A stretch of 64,000 bases of DNA from Rothia nasimurium (GCF_928392795.1 NZ_CAKMTJ010000005.1:62001-126000), one strand, 5' to 3'; positions 51,567-60,721 are shown, counted from the first letter of the stretch. The notes: generated from the letters alone by a model not told the origin. Numbers and translations are program-made.

Positions 51567-52688
51567 ATGCCCGATACTGAGATGCGTGTGCGCCGATCGC
51601 GGCGCCGTTTCTTTGAGCCGACCCCCACAGACCTACCCGATGATGTGCCGCTCTTAGCGGTAGAACCTGCCGAGACCGACCTGGGCCCGCTCACACCCCT
51701 GGTGAGCCGAGAAGGGCTGACCGATATTTTCGTCAACGGCCCCCAGGATGTCTGGTACGAGGCCGCAGGTACCCTGCACCGGGCTGCTATTACCTTCCCC
51801 GACGATGAAGCCGTCCGGGCACTTGCCACCCGGCTGATCCTATCGGCAGGTGGCCGTCTGGACGACGCCTACCCGGCTGCCGACGTCCAAACCCAGCAGG
51901 GAATCCGTATCCACGCCCTGCTCCCACCCCTGAGCCGCTCCGGCACCCTGCTGTCCCTGCGCCTTCAACCGGCCCAGCGCCCGTCCTTACGGCAACTACA
52001 AGAGCGCGGCATGATGGGGCGCGACCTGGAACAGGTGCTGCGGCAGCTGGTGCGCTCGCGGGCTAATCTGCTGGTCAGCGGGGGAACTGGGACCGGCAAG
52101 ACCACCCTGCTGGGTGCCCTGTTGCAGGAGGCGGACGCCGGTGAGCGGCTACTGCTGGTAGAAGATACCTCTGAACTGCAGCTAGACCACCCGCACACCG
52201 TGAGCCTGCAGGCCCGGGCTGCTAACGCCGAGGGGCAGGGCGAGGTGGGGCTGGCCGAGTTGATTCGGCAGGCCCTTCGTATGAGACCGAGTCGGCTGGT
52301 GGTGGGGGAGTGCCGCGGAGCTGAGGTCATGGATATGCTGACGGCCATGAACACCGGCCACTCCGGGAGCGGCACCACGGTGCACGCTAACTCCGCAGGG
52401 TCTGTGCCAGCCCGGCTCTATGCCATGGGGGCTCTCGCGGGGGTGAGTAGCCAGGCTGTGGCCCTGCAGGCTGCGACGGCGCTGGATTATATTGTGCACC
52501 TTGAACGCGAGGGTAAGCACCGTATAGTACGCGGGGTTTACCGGCTGGTAGGCGGGCACAACCTTGCCGTTGAGCCGGTCTGCACCGTGGAGCCGCGCCG
52601 TCGCGGCACCTACCTGCGCTGGCACCCCGGTGGTGAAGAGCTCCAGCAGGCAGCCGGGCTACCTCAGAGCACGGGGGTGGGTGCCTGA
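51567..52688 (+). CDS. tadA: TadA/CpaF-type secretion ATPase
   Basis: The 373-aa protein powers assembly of Flp/Tad-type pili or related secretion. The N-terminal domain is followed by Walker A SGGTGTGKTTLLGALL (about 170), the Asp box LLLVEDTSELQL, Walker B-like RPSRLVVGECRGAEVMD and the His box GHSGSGTTVHANSA. This is the VirB11-like fold. It starts an operon, with tadB overlapping by TGATG. In other actinobacteria an ssd/TadZ-like gene precedes it; none is present here before the polymerase gene. Confidence 0.92.
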   Translation: MPDTEMRVRRSRRRFFEPTPTDLPDDVPLLAVEPAETDLGPLTPLVSREGLTDIFVNGPQDVWYEAAGTLHRAAITFPDDEAVRALATRLILSAGGRLDDAYPAADVQTQQGIRIHALLPPLSRSGTLLSLRLQPAQRPSLRQLQERGMMGRDLEQVLRQLVRSRANLLVSGGTGTGKTTLLGALLQEADAGERLLLVEDTSELQLDHPHTVSLQARAANAEGQGEVGLAELIRQALRMRPSRLVVGECRGAEVMDMLTAMNTGHSGSGTTVHANSAGSVPARLYAMGALAGVSSQAVALQAATALDYIVHLEREGKHRIVRGVYRLVGGHNLAVEPVCTVEPRRRGTYLRWHPGGEELQQAAGLPQSTGVGA

Positions 52689-53404
52689 TGCCGGTCAATG
52701 GTCTGAAAAGTCTTGGGGTTCGCAGCGATTCTGCGGGCTTAGAAGAGCTGGAGCTATGGCCCGATGCCATCTGGCGTCTTGCCGCCCTGCTACGCGCGGG
52801 GTGCTCACCGGCACAGGCATGCACCCACGTGGCGGCCTATCTGGTGGACCTAGAACACGAGGGGCGCACCGAACAGAAATCCGGCCTGCTCGCAGTTGTG
52901 GGAAAGCTGCGGCCGTCCACGCGCCAGCAGCAGGGCCTCGAAGGTGCCCGGGCCCAGATGGCCCAGCTTTTTGAGACCGCGAGCGCCCAAGCCCAGAAGG
53001 GGCTGCCCCTAGCCGGTGTGTATCTGCAGGCTGCCGGGCAGGCTGAGCTGCGCGAGAGCGTGAGGCAGGGAGCTGCCAGGGTGGCAGCCTGCTGGCAGGT
53101 GGGGGAGCGGACGGGCGCCTCACTAGCCCAGGTGTTTGAGCGCCTAGCCCGCTACCTGGAGACGGAAATTGACCTGCGCCAGCAGCGGGAGACGGCTTTG
53201 AGCGGGCCGCGGGCTACCGGTCGAATCCTTTCCTGGCTGCCTTTTGTGGGGTTGGGGCTGGGAATCCTGATGGGTACGGATCCCTTAGGGGTGCTTCTAG
53301 GGTCAGTTCCCGGGGCTCTTGTTGGGTGCCTGGGGCTGGCGCTGGCCTGGTGCGGCAACCGCTGGACGGCCCGCCTGATTCGTCGCGCGGAAGAGGGGCA
53401 GTGA
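52688..53404 (+). CDS. tadB: TadB-like inner-membrane platform protein
   Basis: The 238-aa protein has a cytoplasmic type II secretion F-domain (residues ~10-160; IWRLAALLRAGCSPAQACTH) and two membrane segments (about 185-230). This makes it the short TadB form. The platform interacts with TadA in the cytoplasm. Start and stop overlap tadA and tadC by TGATG junctions. Confidence 0.85.
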   Translation: MPVNGLKSLGVRSDSAGLEELELWPDAIWRLAALLRAGCSPAQACTHVAAYLVDLEHEGRTEQKSGLLAVVGKLRPSTRQQQGLEGARAQMAQLFETASAQAQKGLPLAGVYLQAAGQAELRESVRQGAARVAACWQVGERTGASLAQVFERLARYLETEIDLRQQRETALSGPRATGRILSWLPFVGLGLGILMGTDPLGVLLGSVPGALVGCLGLALAWCGNRWTARLIRRAEEGQ

Positions 53405-53877
53405 TGCTGGCTTTACCGAGAGCGGGGAAGCAGCCTCGGGCGTCCGCTCCTGAACTAGATGCTGCCTTCTACCTGGATATGGCGGCGACCATGCTCGCGG
53501 CAGGGCTTTCGATCCCTGCGGTGCTGCACCAGCTGGGTCAGCTTGAAGAGGGAAGGTACGAGGCGGAACTGACCGCTGTGGTGGAGCGCCTCTATCAGGG
53601 GCAGAGCTGGGCGGACGCCTGGGAGCAGCCGGTTGCCCCGGGGCTCGTAGGCCTGTATGAGGCGCTGGGGCTGACGCTGAGCACGGGTGCACCGAGTGCC
53701 CAGCTGGTGAGGGTACTGGCCCAGCGGCAGCGCCGCCACCGGCAACGGGCCTACGAGAAGGCAGCTGCCCGGCTGAGCGTCAAACTGGTGGTGCCTCTGG
53801 GGGCCTGCTCGCTACCGTCCTTTATCTGCCTCGGGGTGGTGCCCGTTCTCATCGCCCTGTTTCCGGCGCTTTTTTAG
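53404..53877 (+). CDS. tadC: TadC-like inner-membrane platform protein (short)
   Basis: The 157-aa protein contains DAAFYLDMAATMLAAGLSIPAV, which resembles the T2SSF domain, LVRVLAQRQRRHRQRAYEKA and a final hydrophobic segment (SVKLVVPLGACSLPSFIC, then GVVPVLIALF). It is shorter than classical TadC and pairs with TadB. A 332-bp spacer without genes follows. Confidence 0.85.
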   Translation: MLALPRAGKQPRASAPELDAAFYLDMAATMLAAGLSIPAVLHQLGQLEEGRYEAELTAVVERLYQGQSWADAWEQPVAPGLVGLYEALGLTLSTGAPSAQLVRVLAQRQRRHRQRAYEKAAARLSVKLVVPLGACSLPSFICLGVVPVLIALFPALF

Positions 53878-54209
53878 AAGCGGGCAGGCGGTACGGACAG
53901 GTTATCCACAGGCCTCCGGTGGAGGGCGCAGGGGCGTCATAAAGGCGTCACGGCTGCACTGCTGTAGAAGGTGTTGGGAGCTTTGCTCCCTGAAAAGACA
54001 GGAGAGCAGGCCCGCTGCCCTTATCCACAGGTAACACTACTCTTTACGCTATCTCGGGCAACTGGAAAGCTACAGGTACCTCGGGTGAAGGCCCCGGCGT
54101 CTTTCTCACCACCTCAACCCGCCCCTTACCCCGTCTTCGCCCGAGAAAACCCGAAAGAACACAGCGCCTCGGCAAGGCCGCCGAGGAGCACCACATCAAG
54201 GAGGAAACC
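53878..54209. other. Spacer between tadC and the pilin-like gene, with two DnaA-box sequences
   Basis: This 332-bp region has no believable gene. Two exact TTATCCACA sequences (53902-53910 and 54021-54029), both followed by GG, lie in the same orientation 119 bp apart. A small hairpin GGGAGC-TTT-GCTCCC lies between them. The pilin promoter must be in the right half; a strong AAGGAGG lies 7 bp before GTG 54210. The boxes may be binding sites for DnaA or just a local promoter feature. Confidence 0.5.
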
Positions 54210-54422
54210 GTGTCGAACACTCACCCCACATCACCTGTAGAAGGCCAGGTCTTTCAGGCCGGTCTCGACGATCCCGAAGCGGGCGCTACGACCGCCGAAT
54301 ACGGAATCGTCATGCTGGCGGCCGTAGGCTTTGCGGGTCTGCTCGTGGTCATTCTCAAATCTGAAGAAGTCCGCCAGATGTTGCTGGGGCTGGTGCAAAC
54401 AGCTCTCTCAACCGGTGCGTAG
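54210..54422 (+). CDS. DUF4244 small pilin-like protein
   Basis: The 70-aa protein has a charged leader of about 23 residues ending in DDPEAGATTAEY, followed by a hydrophobic helix GIVMLAAVGFAGLLVVILK. The processing region GATTAEY resembles Flp/TadE pseudopilin precursors, with the invariant Glu after the cleavage site. It is likely the major fibre-type subunit. AAGGAGG precedes the GTG. A stem-loop follows, as is common for pilin messages. Confidence 0.85.
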   Translation: MSNTHPTSPVEGQVFQAGLDDPEAGATTAEYGIVMLAAVGFAGLLVVILKSEEVRQMLLGLVQTALSTGA

Positions 54423-54431
54423 ACCGCCTTC

Positions 54432-54471
54432 TGTCTCTGTACCCGGGCTAAACCGCCCGGGCACAGAGACA
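54432..54471 (+). other. Stem-loop between the pilin-like gene and tadE
   Basis: TGTCTCTGTACCCGGG and its partner CCCGGGCACAGAGACA (one mispair) form a strong hairpin with an 8-nt loop. There is no T-run on the plus strand, so it is more likely an mRNA-stabilising or partial-termination structure that raises the ratio of pilin to downstream products. Confidence 0.6.
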
Positions 54472-54536
54472 AGAAAATCCGTAATCGATACCTGAAAACC
54501 CTGGAACCCTCAGCCCAAGATTAAGGTGGTGATACC

Positions 54537-54917
54537 GTGCAGACCCTAGCTGCACCAGAAGATGAGAGAGGGTCAAGCACTGCCGAGTTTGCGGTGATAC
54601 TCCCAGCTCTTGTGTTTGTTCTGGCCCTGGTGCTGGGAGCTGCTGCAACCGGTATCGTGCAGCTCAAGCTGGAAGAGGGCGCTCGCCTGGGAGCCCGGGC
54701 AGCAGCCCGCGGGGAAACAGCCGAGACCGTAACCCGCATCGTGCAGGAGATAGACCCCGCAGCTACCGTCACCCTGGTTCATGATGACGACATGACGGTC
54801 GTAACGGTGAGCAGGCAGGCTCCGGGAGTTGTGGGAAAGGTCAGCGGCTGGACGCTTACCGCCGATGCCCGGGCCCTCACCGAATACAGCGCTACCACCG
54901 GGAGCGCTGACCCATGA
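54537..54917 (+). CDS. TadE-like pseudopilin
   Basis: The 126-aa protein starts with APEDERGSSTAEFAVILPAL and continues VFVLALVLGAAATGIVQ, the TadE-type N-terminal helix with the processing site before STAEF. The remainder is a small extracytoplasmic domain. It is a minor pseudopilin of the Tad system. GTG 54537 has AAGGTGG upstream. It overlaps the next gene by ATGA. Confidence 0.85.
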   Translation: MQTLAAPEDERGSSTAEFAVILPALVFVLALVLGAAATGIVQLKLEEGARLGARAAARGETAETVTRIVQEIDPAATVTLVHDDDMTVVTVSRQAPGVVGKVSGWTLTADARALTEYSATTGSADP

Positions 54918-55285
54918 ATCGCGAAGTCGAGCGGGAACGAGGAAGCGGCACCGTTGCCACGGTGGGCCTGGTCTGCGCTCTTCTTATTCTCGGGGCTACC
55001 TGCGCCGGACTCATTGGGGTCATCACCGCGCAGCACCGGGCAGCGGCAGCAGCAGATCTAGCCGCCCTTGCCGCAGCGGACGCAGCCCGTGGCCTTGCTC
55101 CCGGGGAGCCCTGCGCGGTCGCCGAGCACGTTGCCCACTCTAACGGGGCTCGGTTGGGTGGCTGCGGCCAGCCCGCCGGGTTGGGCGGGACGGTGGACGT
55201 CCGCACCCTCGTCGATATTACCGGTCCCTTCGCTTTCCTTGGCCCCGCTGAGGGCCTATCCCGGGCTGGGCCGCCTGTTTCCTGA
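54914..55285 (+). CDS. TadE/TadG-like protein of the helicase/secretion neighbourhood
   Basis: The 123-aa protein starts EVERERGSGTVATVGLVCAL with a hydrophobic helix (about 12-38), followed by TAQHRAAAAADLAALAAADAA, a pattern common in TadG-like proteins of this neighbourhood (Rv3654c-like). The C-terminal part is extracytoplasmic. In Mycobacterium tuberculosis a related gene lies in a corresponding cluster near a helicase. Function here is inferred from position. Confidence 0.8.
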   Translation: MNREVERERGSGTVATVGLVCALLILGATCAGLIGVITAQHRAAAAADLAALAAADAARGLAPGEPCAVAEHVAHSNGARLGGCGQPAGLGGTVDVRTLVDITGPFAFLGPAEGLSRAGPPVS

Positions 55286-55318
55286 TAACCGAGGCTAGCC
55301 CCGCTCGCTATATCAAGG

Positions 55319-57973
55319 CTAGAAGGGGTCGTCGGCAGCGGCGAAGCCGGTCAAAGACTCAGCTACATCCACCGGGGCGGCTTCTACCTCCACCCGGTGC
55401 CCCACCGTGTAACTCTCAGCTCCTGTTTCCCCAGCTACCGAGCTTTCAGCCGCCGGGCCTAAAGGCTTGAGCAGTTTTCTGCGCTCTTCATCGGTGAGTT
55501 CATCGGCCTCAACGAGCAGGGCAGCTAAAAGCCGTGCGGCGCCCGCCTTATGCAGGGGCTCGTTCCGGTTACCGCACTTGGGGGACTGCACACACGAGGG
55601 GCAGCCCAGCTCGCACTCGCAGGCCAAAATCGTATCGAGAGTGGCCCGCAGCCAGTGACCCACCTGCTCAAAGCCCCGTTCGGCAAAGCCAGCCCCGCCA
55701 GGGTGGCCGTCGTAGACGAAAATCGTGGGCTGTTCGGTATCGATATGAAAGGCGGTCGATAAACCACCGATATCCCACCGGTCGCAGGTGGCTACCAGGG
55801 GGAGCAGACCGATAGCGGCGTGCTCAGCGGCATGCAGGGCCCCGGGGATATCCCGCTCATGAATCCCAGCAGCGTGCAACAGGGTAGCGGGCATAGCCCA
55901 CCAGATAGCCCTGGTCTGAAGCTCTTGCGGGGCAAGGTCAAGCGGCTCATCACCCAGAACCTGCTGGCCCACCAGGGACTTCCGCTGGTAGCCCACCACC
56001 TGGGAACGAACCCGCACCCTGCCGTAGTTCAACGACACCTGCCCCTGCTGCTGCGTTTCTTCAGCACCCAGCACGGTCACTTCGGTGATATCACGGGACT
56101 GGGTGTAATAATCGGGGCTCACCGCAGAGACCGCAATAACCTTGTTGTCCTCATCAAGGTCTTCCACCACATAGGTCTTGCCCTGGTGAGTGTAAATAGC
56201 GCCGGGGTGCCCCTGGGAGTGGGCGTGGCCGTCGTCCATACTGCCAATCACGGCACCCGTTTCACAGTCAATAATCTGCAGGGGAGAACCACCCCCGCGC
56301 AGGTTCACAAAGTCACTGGCAGACTCGGGGTGGGTCCAGAACCAGCCGGTGGCCCGCTGCCGCAGGTAGCCCTGCTCCACCAGGCGGCTCAACAGCGCCT
56401 CGGTGGTGCGTCCAAAGACCATGAGCTCCTCCCGGCGCAGGGGAATCTCAGCTGCCGCAGCACACAGATGCGGGCTAAGCACATAGGGGTTCTCAGGGTC
56501 GAAAACGGTTTTTTCAACCGGCCGGTCAAAAATATCTTCGGGGTGGTGCACCAGGTAGGTATCGAGGGGGTCTTCGCTGGCAATCAGGACGGCAAAAGCG
56601 TCCTGCCCTGCCCTGCCCGCTCGTCCTATCTGCTGGTAGAAGGACGCCCGCGTGCCAGGCCATCCGCCCACCAGCACGGCATCCAGCCCCGCAATATCAA
56701 TACCCAGCTCCAGGGCGTTGGTCGAGGCTACGCCCAGAATCTCACCCCGGCGCAGGCTGGCCTCAAGGGCCCGCCGCTCCTCGGGCAGGTAGCCCGCCCG
56801 GTAGGCTGCGATACGGGCAGAAAGGCCGGGCTCAACCTCATCGAGATAGCGGCCAGCGGTCTGCGCGATAGCCTCAGCCCCGCGACGGGACTTGATAAAG
56901 GAAATCGTGCGGGTACGGTTCACCACCAGGTCAGTGAGCAGCTCAGCGCTCTGGGTAATGACCGACTTACGCACCGGCGCCCCGTTCTCACCCGCACCAC
57001 TGCCCTGGGCACCGGGGCGGACGCTCACCCCGTTGGCGTGGGCAGAAAGCTTGTCATTGACCGCAGCCGCATCGGTAAACTCCGGCTCCCACAGCAGTAC
57101 ATGGGTAGCACCGCGCGGGGCGGTACTCTCAGTTACCGCGGTAACCGCGGTGGGCCGCGACCCAATCAGCCGGGCAAAAGACTCAGCAGGCTCCGCGCTG
57201 GTAGCAGATGCCCCGATAAACACCGGGGTAGCACCGTAGTAGCGGCATACCCGTCGCAAGCGCCTCATCAGCAGAGAAACATGGGCCCCAAAGACGCCCC
57301 GGTAGCCGTGGGCCTCATCCACAATCACATACTTGAGCTTGCGCAAAAAACCAGCCCACCGGGCATGGTTGGGCAAGATAGCGTGGTGCAGCATATCCGG
57401 GTTGGCCAGAATGAAGTTGGCGCGCTCGCGAATAAAGCGGCGGTCGGCCTGCGGGGTATCGCCGTCGTAGCTTTCGGCCACGAGCCCGGGTAGTCCTAAG
57501 TTGCGCAGGGAGGCCAGCTGGTCTGCCGCCAGGGCCTTGGTGGGGGAGAGATAGAGGGCCGTTGCCCGCCCAGAATCAAAGCCGCTAGCCTGGGCCTCGA
57601 ATTCGCCCCGGTAGATAGCGTCAAGGGCGGGTAGCTGGTAGGCCAGGGACTTACCCGAGGCGGTTCCCGTTGCCAGAATGACGTGCCGGTTGCCGGGGGA
57701 GTCGTGCGCGGCCGTTGCCGCCTGCACCTGGTGTAGATAGGGCTCGGCGACCCCTAGGTTCTGGTAGGCCTCAACCACCCGCGGGTGGGCCCAGGACGGC
57801 CAGGGGGCAGTTTCAGCGCGCCGGGCAGGCAGGGTACGCACATGGGTGACCTGCTCAGGTAAGGACGCCAGCCCCAACTGGTCGAGCACCACGGCCAGCT
57901 CACCGGGCTGGGGAGCGCGAGTGGACGGGGCTCCGGCTGGGTGTGAGCACGAGGGAAGGGCATCGGTAGGCAC
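55319..57973 (-). CDS. DEAH-box helicase with C-terminal DUF1998/zinc cluster (MrfA-like)
   Basis: The 884-aa protein has Walker A ILATGTASGKSLAYQLP, the DEAH motif YVIVDEAHGYRG, motif III GASATSAEPAE, motif VI QQIGRAGRAGQ, and a C-terminal DUF1998 part with the four-cysteine cluster CELGCPSCVQSPKC. MrfA, a related helicase from Bacillus subtilis, acts in repair of mitomycin C damage. It probably unwinds DNA in repair. It is convergent with the Tad locus (34-bp gap), the arrangement for which the helicase/secretion neighbourhood is named. It starts at GTG 57973. Confidence 0.92.
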   Translation of the reverse strand: MPTDALPSCSHPAGAPSTRAPQPGELAVVLDQLGLASLPEQVTHVRTLPARRAETAPWPSWAHPRVVEAYQNLGVAEPYLHQVQAATAAHDSPGNRHVILATGTASGKSLAYQLPALDAIYRGEFEAQASGFDSGRATALYLSPTKALAADQLASLRNLGLPGLVAESYDGDTPQADRRFIRERANFILANPDMLHHAILPNHARWAGFLRKLKYVIVDEAHGYRGVFGAHVSLLMRRLRRVCRYYGATPVFIGASATSAEPAESFARLIGSRPTAVTAVTESTAPRGATHVLLWEPEFTDAAAVNDKLSAHANGVSVRPGAQGSGAGENGAPVRKSVITQSAELLTDLVVNRTRTISFIKSRRGAEAIAQTAGRYLDEVEPGLSARIAAYRAGYLPEERRALEASLRRGEILGVASTNALELGIDIAGLDAVLVGGWPGTRASFYQQIGRAGRAGQDAFAVLIASEDPLDTYLVHHPEDIFDRPVEKTVFDPENPYVLSPHLCAAAAEIPLRREELMVFGRTTEALLSRLVEQGYLRQRATGWFWTHPESASDFVNLRGGGSPLQIIDCETGAVIGSMDDGHAHSQGHPGAIYTHQGKTYVVEDLDEDNKVIAVSAVSPDYYTQSRDITEVTVLGAEETQQQGQVSLNYGRVRVRSQVVGYQRKSLVGQQVLGDEPLDLAPQELQTRAIWWAMPATLLHAAGIHERDIPGALHAAEHAAIGLLPLVATCDRWDIGGLSTAFHIDTEQPTIFVYDGHPGGAGFAERGFEQVGHWLRATLDTILACECELGCPSCVQSPKCGNRNEPLHKAGAARLLAALLVEADELTDEERRKLLKPLGPAAESSVAGETGAESYTVGHRVEVEAAPVDVAESLTGFAAADDPF

Positions 57974-58060
57974 CCGTCTATTATGGCACCGCGAGAGCGC
58001 GCGTAAATATTTGCTCTTTCTATCCTGTTATCTGTGACCTGCACTATAAGGGGTGGGATA

Positions 58061-58510
58061 ATGGGCTGTATGAGTATTCCAATGAACATTCAGGGTAAGA
58101 AGGCCACCGAGCAGGAGCCTGTGGTCACGGTCCTCACCGAAGAGCAGATTTGGGAGCTGATTGAGGGCACCCGGTTTGCCCGTCTGGGCACGGTAGGCGA
58201 GGACGGCTACGTGCACATCACCCCGCTCAACATTGTGACCGACGGGGTTCGCATCTTCTTCCGCACCGCCTCCGGCAGCAAACTTACCCAGCTTTTGATG
58301 AACGAGAAAGTAACCGTGCAGTTCGACCGGGCAGAGGGCAGTCACGCCTACTCGGTCAATGTCTTTGCCACAGCCCGCCTGCTGACCGAAACCCGCGACA
58401 TTGACTACGTTGGCAAGCTCAACCTTGAGCCCTGGCTCGATACCGAGAAGCTGGAGTTTGTGGAGCTGACCCCGCAGAAAATGACCGGGCGCCGCTTCCG
58501 CCTGGGCTAG
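58061..58510 (+). CDS. Pyridoxamine 5'-phosphate oxidase-fold flavoprotein (first of two)
   Basis: The ~149-aa protein has LTEEQIWELIEGTRFARLGTV, GYVHITPLNIVTDGVRIFFR and GSKLTQLLMNEKVTVQFD, the split-barrel FMN-binding fold of the PNPOx-like group. The role is unknown; such proteins bind FMN, F420 or haem. ATG 58061 has AAGGGG 8 bp upstream. A -35 TGTGAC (58033), 18-nt spacer and -10 GATAAT (58057-58062) would instead give a leaderless message starting at ATG 58070. A similar protein is encoded at 62729-63148. Confidence 0.8.
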   Translation: MGCMSIPMNIQGKKATEQEPVVTVLTEEQIWELIEGTRFARLGTVGEDGYVHITPLNIVTDGVRIFFRTASGSKLTQLLMNEKVTVQFDRAEGSHAYSVNVFATARLLTETRDIDYVGKLNLEPWLDTEKLEFVELTPQKMTGRRFRLG

Positions 58511-58559
58511 GAACGCCAGTCGCCGCCCCACCGAGGGGCATAAGGTCTAAAATAGGGGT

Positions 58560-59444
58560 GTGTCTCAAGAAAAAATTATCCTCTACTACTGCTTTGCCCC
58601 TGTGACCGACCCCAAGGCTGTGATGCTGTGGCAGCGTGCTCTCTGCGAGAAGCTGGGCCTGACCGGCCGCATCCTGATCTCTAAGCACGGCATCAACGGT
58701 ACCCTGGGCGGCGACATCAACGCCCTGAAACAGTACGGCAAAACTACCCGCCAGTACCCGGGCTTCGAAAAGCTCGAACTCAAGTGGTCTGACGGCAGCG
58801 CTAGCGACTTCCCCCGCCTCTCGGTAAAGGCCCGCGACGAGATTGTCGCCTTCGGTACCCCCGATGAACTCATCGTCGATGAAAACGGTGTGGTGGGCGG
58901 CGGCGTGCACCTGAAGCCCGAAGAAGTCAACAAGCTGGTTGAAGAGCGCGGCGACGAGGTCGTCTTCTTCGACGGCCGCAATGCCTTCGAAGCAAAAATC
59001 GGCAAGTTCAAGAACGCTATTGTGCCCGATGTGCGCACCACCCACGATTTCATTCAAGAAATCGAATCGGGCAAGTACGATGACCTCAAAGACAAGCCCG
59101 TCATCACCTACTGTACCGGCGGTATCCGCTGCGAAATTCTTTCGGCACTGATGAGGAACCGCGGCTTCAAAGAGATTTACCAGATTGACGGCGGCATCGT
59201 GCGCTACGGCGAAAAGTACGGCGACTCCGGCCTCTGGGAGGGTTCACTCTACATCTTCGACAAACGCCAGCACATGAACTTCTCACCCGACACCGTCACA
59301 ATCGGCGAGTGCGAACACTGCGGTGCTAAGGCAAATACCTTCGTCAACCTAGATGTCGACGGCGTGCGCGACCTAGTGCTCCTGTGCCCCGACTGCCAGG
59401 CTAAAGCAGAGGCCGAGCGCGAGGCTGCGGCAGCGTCAGCATGA
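58560..59444 (+). CDS. trhO: tRNA uridine(34) hydroxylase, rhodanese-type (TrhO-like)
   Basis: TrhO makes 5-hydroxyuridine at the wobble position of tRNAs. The 294-aa protein starts with a YceA-like N-terminus ([10 protein letters not shown]), [16 protein letters not shown], a rhodanese domain with the Cys in [13 protein letters not shown], and a zinc-binding-like C-terminus [11 protein letters not shown] and [19 protein letters not shown] (58547-58552) lies seven bases before the GTG and no Shine-Dalgarno is present, suggesting a leaderless message. The gene at 59441 overlaps it by 4 bp. Confidence 0.9.
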   Translation: MSQEKIILYYCFAPVTDPKAVMLWQRALCEKLGLTGRILISKHGINGTLGGDINALKQYGKTTRQYPGFEKLELKWSDGSASDFPRLSVKARDEIVAFGTPDELIVDENGVVGGGVHLKPEEVNKLVEERGDEVVFFDGRNAFEAKIGKFKNAIVPDVRTTHDFIQEIESGKYDDLKDKPVITYCTGGIRCEILSALMRNRGFKEIYQIDGGIVRYGEKYGDSGLWEGSLYIFDKRQHMNFSPDTVTIGECEHCGAKANTFVNLDVDGVRDLVLLCPDCQAKAEAEREAAAASA

Positions 59445-59974
59445 GTGAGCAGAAAACCCCGGCTTACGAGACAACTCTGATTGAATACGGTACCTTTATG
59501 GTCGCCGGTGTCACCGACCCGGCGACAGAAGAGAGCGACTTTGGATCCTGGTGGGAGCGCCTCTACAGCACGCTTGAGTCGGGCGGGGGCGACCTGGCCG
59601 CCCAGCGTCTGGCTGCGGTAGAAAAGCTGCAGAAGGTGGGCGTCGTAATGCCGGACGCCGACGATACCGGTTTTACCTACACGGCGGGTTTCATTGTGCC
59701 CGGCGGTATTAAGGACGTTGCGGCCCTTGGGCTGACCGGCGTGATGGTACCGGCTGCTATGTACGCTACCGTCCTGGTGCAGGGGGCCATTACCCCGGGC
59801 GTCCCCCCTGCCCATATCAAGGCGGGCTTCAACCACCTGGCCAGCACCTTTATCCCCTCGAAGGGGCTGGAGCCTACCGGCGTCTGCCTAGAAGTGTACG
59901 GGCCCGGCGAAATCACCGACGAGAACTACCGTATGTATCTCTGGCAGGCTGTAACGAGCCCGCAGGCCGCGTAA
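59441..59974 (+). CDS. GyrI-like (effector-binding domain) protein, uncertain
   Basis: The 177-aa protein has no DNA-binding domain. Features compatible with a GyrI-like/SOUL-type small-molecule domain are an N-terminal strand [16 protein letters not shown], a central FGSWWERLY helix, [16 protein letters not shown] and a C-terminal [12 protein letters not shown]. The match is weak and the ligand is unknown. It is coupled to trhO through an ATGA overlap and ends at a terminator. Confidence 0.65.
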   Translation: MSEQKTPAYETTLIEYGTFMVAGVTDPATEESDFGSWWERLYSTLESGGGDLAAQRLAAVEKLQKVGVVMPDADDTGFTYTAGFIVPGGIKDVAALGLTGVMVPAAMYATVLVQGAITPGVPPAHIKAGFNHLASTFIPSKGLEPTGVCLEVYGPGEITDENYRMYLWQAVTSPQAA

Positions 59975-59984
59975 AGAAACAATA

Positions 59985-60025
59985 AAATACCTCCCGCAGT
60001 GCGATATGCGGGAGGTATTTCTCTC
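59985..60025 (+). terminator. Terminator after the trhO operon
   Basis: The arms AAATACCTCCCGCA (59985-59998) and TGCGGGAGGTATTT (60007-60020) are perfect and followed by CTCTCT. Confidence 0.88.
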
Positions 60026-60095
60026 TAAAGTATGTGCGCTTGCGCGCCCCTGGATAACGGTTGAACTGGTGTGGTAATACCGAAGGGAAAAATCT

Positions 60096-60236
60096 TTAGG
60101 AGTTCTGCTCTACGGCCAGTTCGGCCTCAAGCTTCTCGATAATCTCTGCGATGAAGGCGGGGCCACCGTTAGCGGCCTTTTCCTTCCAGTCAGCGATGGA
60201 CTTTTCCAGTTCGGCAATTTTTTCTGCATTTGCCAT
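60096..60236 (-). CDS. Small 46-aa helical protein, function unknown
   Basis: A short gene begins at ATG 60236 and ends at 60096. The product starts MANAEKIAELEKSIADWKEK, then a short GG-Pro turn and a second helix FIAEIIEKLEAELA. The two amphipathic helices could form a helical hairpin. GC-rich third positions (GCC, GAG, CTG, ATC) show coding-like codon use. No Shine-Dalgarno is present, while TATATT lies 11 bp upstream, so a leaderless message is likely. It lies in a 300-bp gap between the trhO operon terminator and the pyrimidine-dimer glycosylase gene. No family is recognised. Confidence 0.6.
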   Translation of the reverse strand: MANAEKIAELEKSIADWKEKAANGGPAFIAEIIEKLEAELAVEQNS

Positions 60237-60280
60237 AAGGTAAATATAACCCAGACCTCTAGAAAAAATCACCTTGATTA

Positions 60281-60721
60281 CTATTTGACCTTTTCCCAGT
60301 TTTCGATGGGGCCGGGTACGACGGTGAAGAGCGGGTGGGTGACTTTAGTGGGTGACGTGGAAAAATACTGGTCATACCACTGTGGGGAGCGGGCTTTTAC
60401 TTTTTCTGCCAAAAATGAGATTTCGTAGTCTAGCTGGCCGTCGGTAACCGGTAGCGGTGACAACTCAGGTTGAGCAGGGAGCACCAGCAAACTGCGGTTG
60501 AAGTTATAGCCCCGTCTATCAGCCTCATCAGCCAGCCCGTGCAGGTAGGTGCAGATGTAGGCCAGGGGGTCACTAGAGGCTTTGAAACGGTTCAGCTGGG
60601 GGTGGTTGGTGTAGCCCTGGGTGAGCCCCTGGAGCACTTTCTGGGCAAGCAGGGTCTCACGCCAGCAGGCCACTAGCCCCTTAGCGTCGAGCAGGGAGGG
60701 ATGAACAGACCAGATGCGCAC
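60281..60721 (-). CDS. Pyrimidine-dimer DNA glycosylase-like protein (Pyr_excise family)
   Basis: The 146-aa protein starts MRIWSVHPSLLDAKGLVACW, followed by RETLLAQKVLQGLTQGYTNH and PQLNRFKASSDPL, a strong match to the PF03013 family related to T4 endonuclease V, which excises UV pyrimidine dimers. The C-terminal part is less conserved. GTG start at 60721 shares one base with the thiamine-binding gene's stop, so they are in one transcript. Confidence 0.85.
   Translation of the reverse strand: MRIWSVHPSLLDAKGLVACWRETLLAQKVLQGLTQGYTNHPQLNRFKASSDPLAYICTYLHGLADEADRRGYNFNRSLLVLPAQPELSPLPVTDGQLDYEISFLAEKVKARSPQWYDQYFSTSPTKVTHPLFTVVPGPIENWEKVK

Noticed and set aside
53971..54240. 89-aa open frame between tadC and the pilin-like gene
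   Set aside because: It contains a DnaA-box sequence, is Pro/Arg-rich and overlaps the pilin gene start; it has no coding-like codon use.
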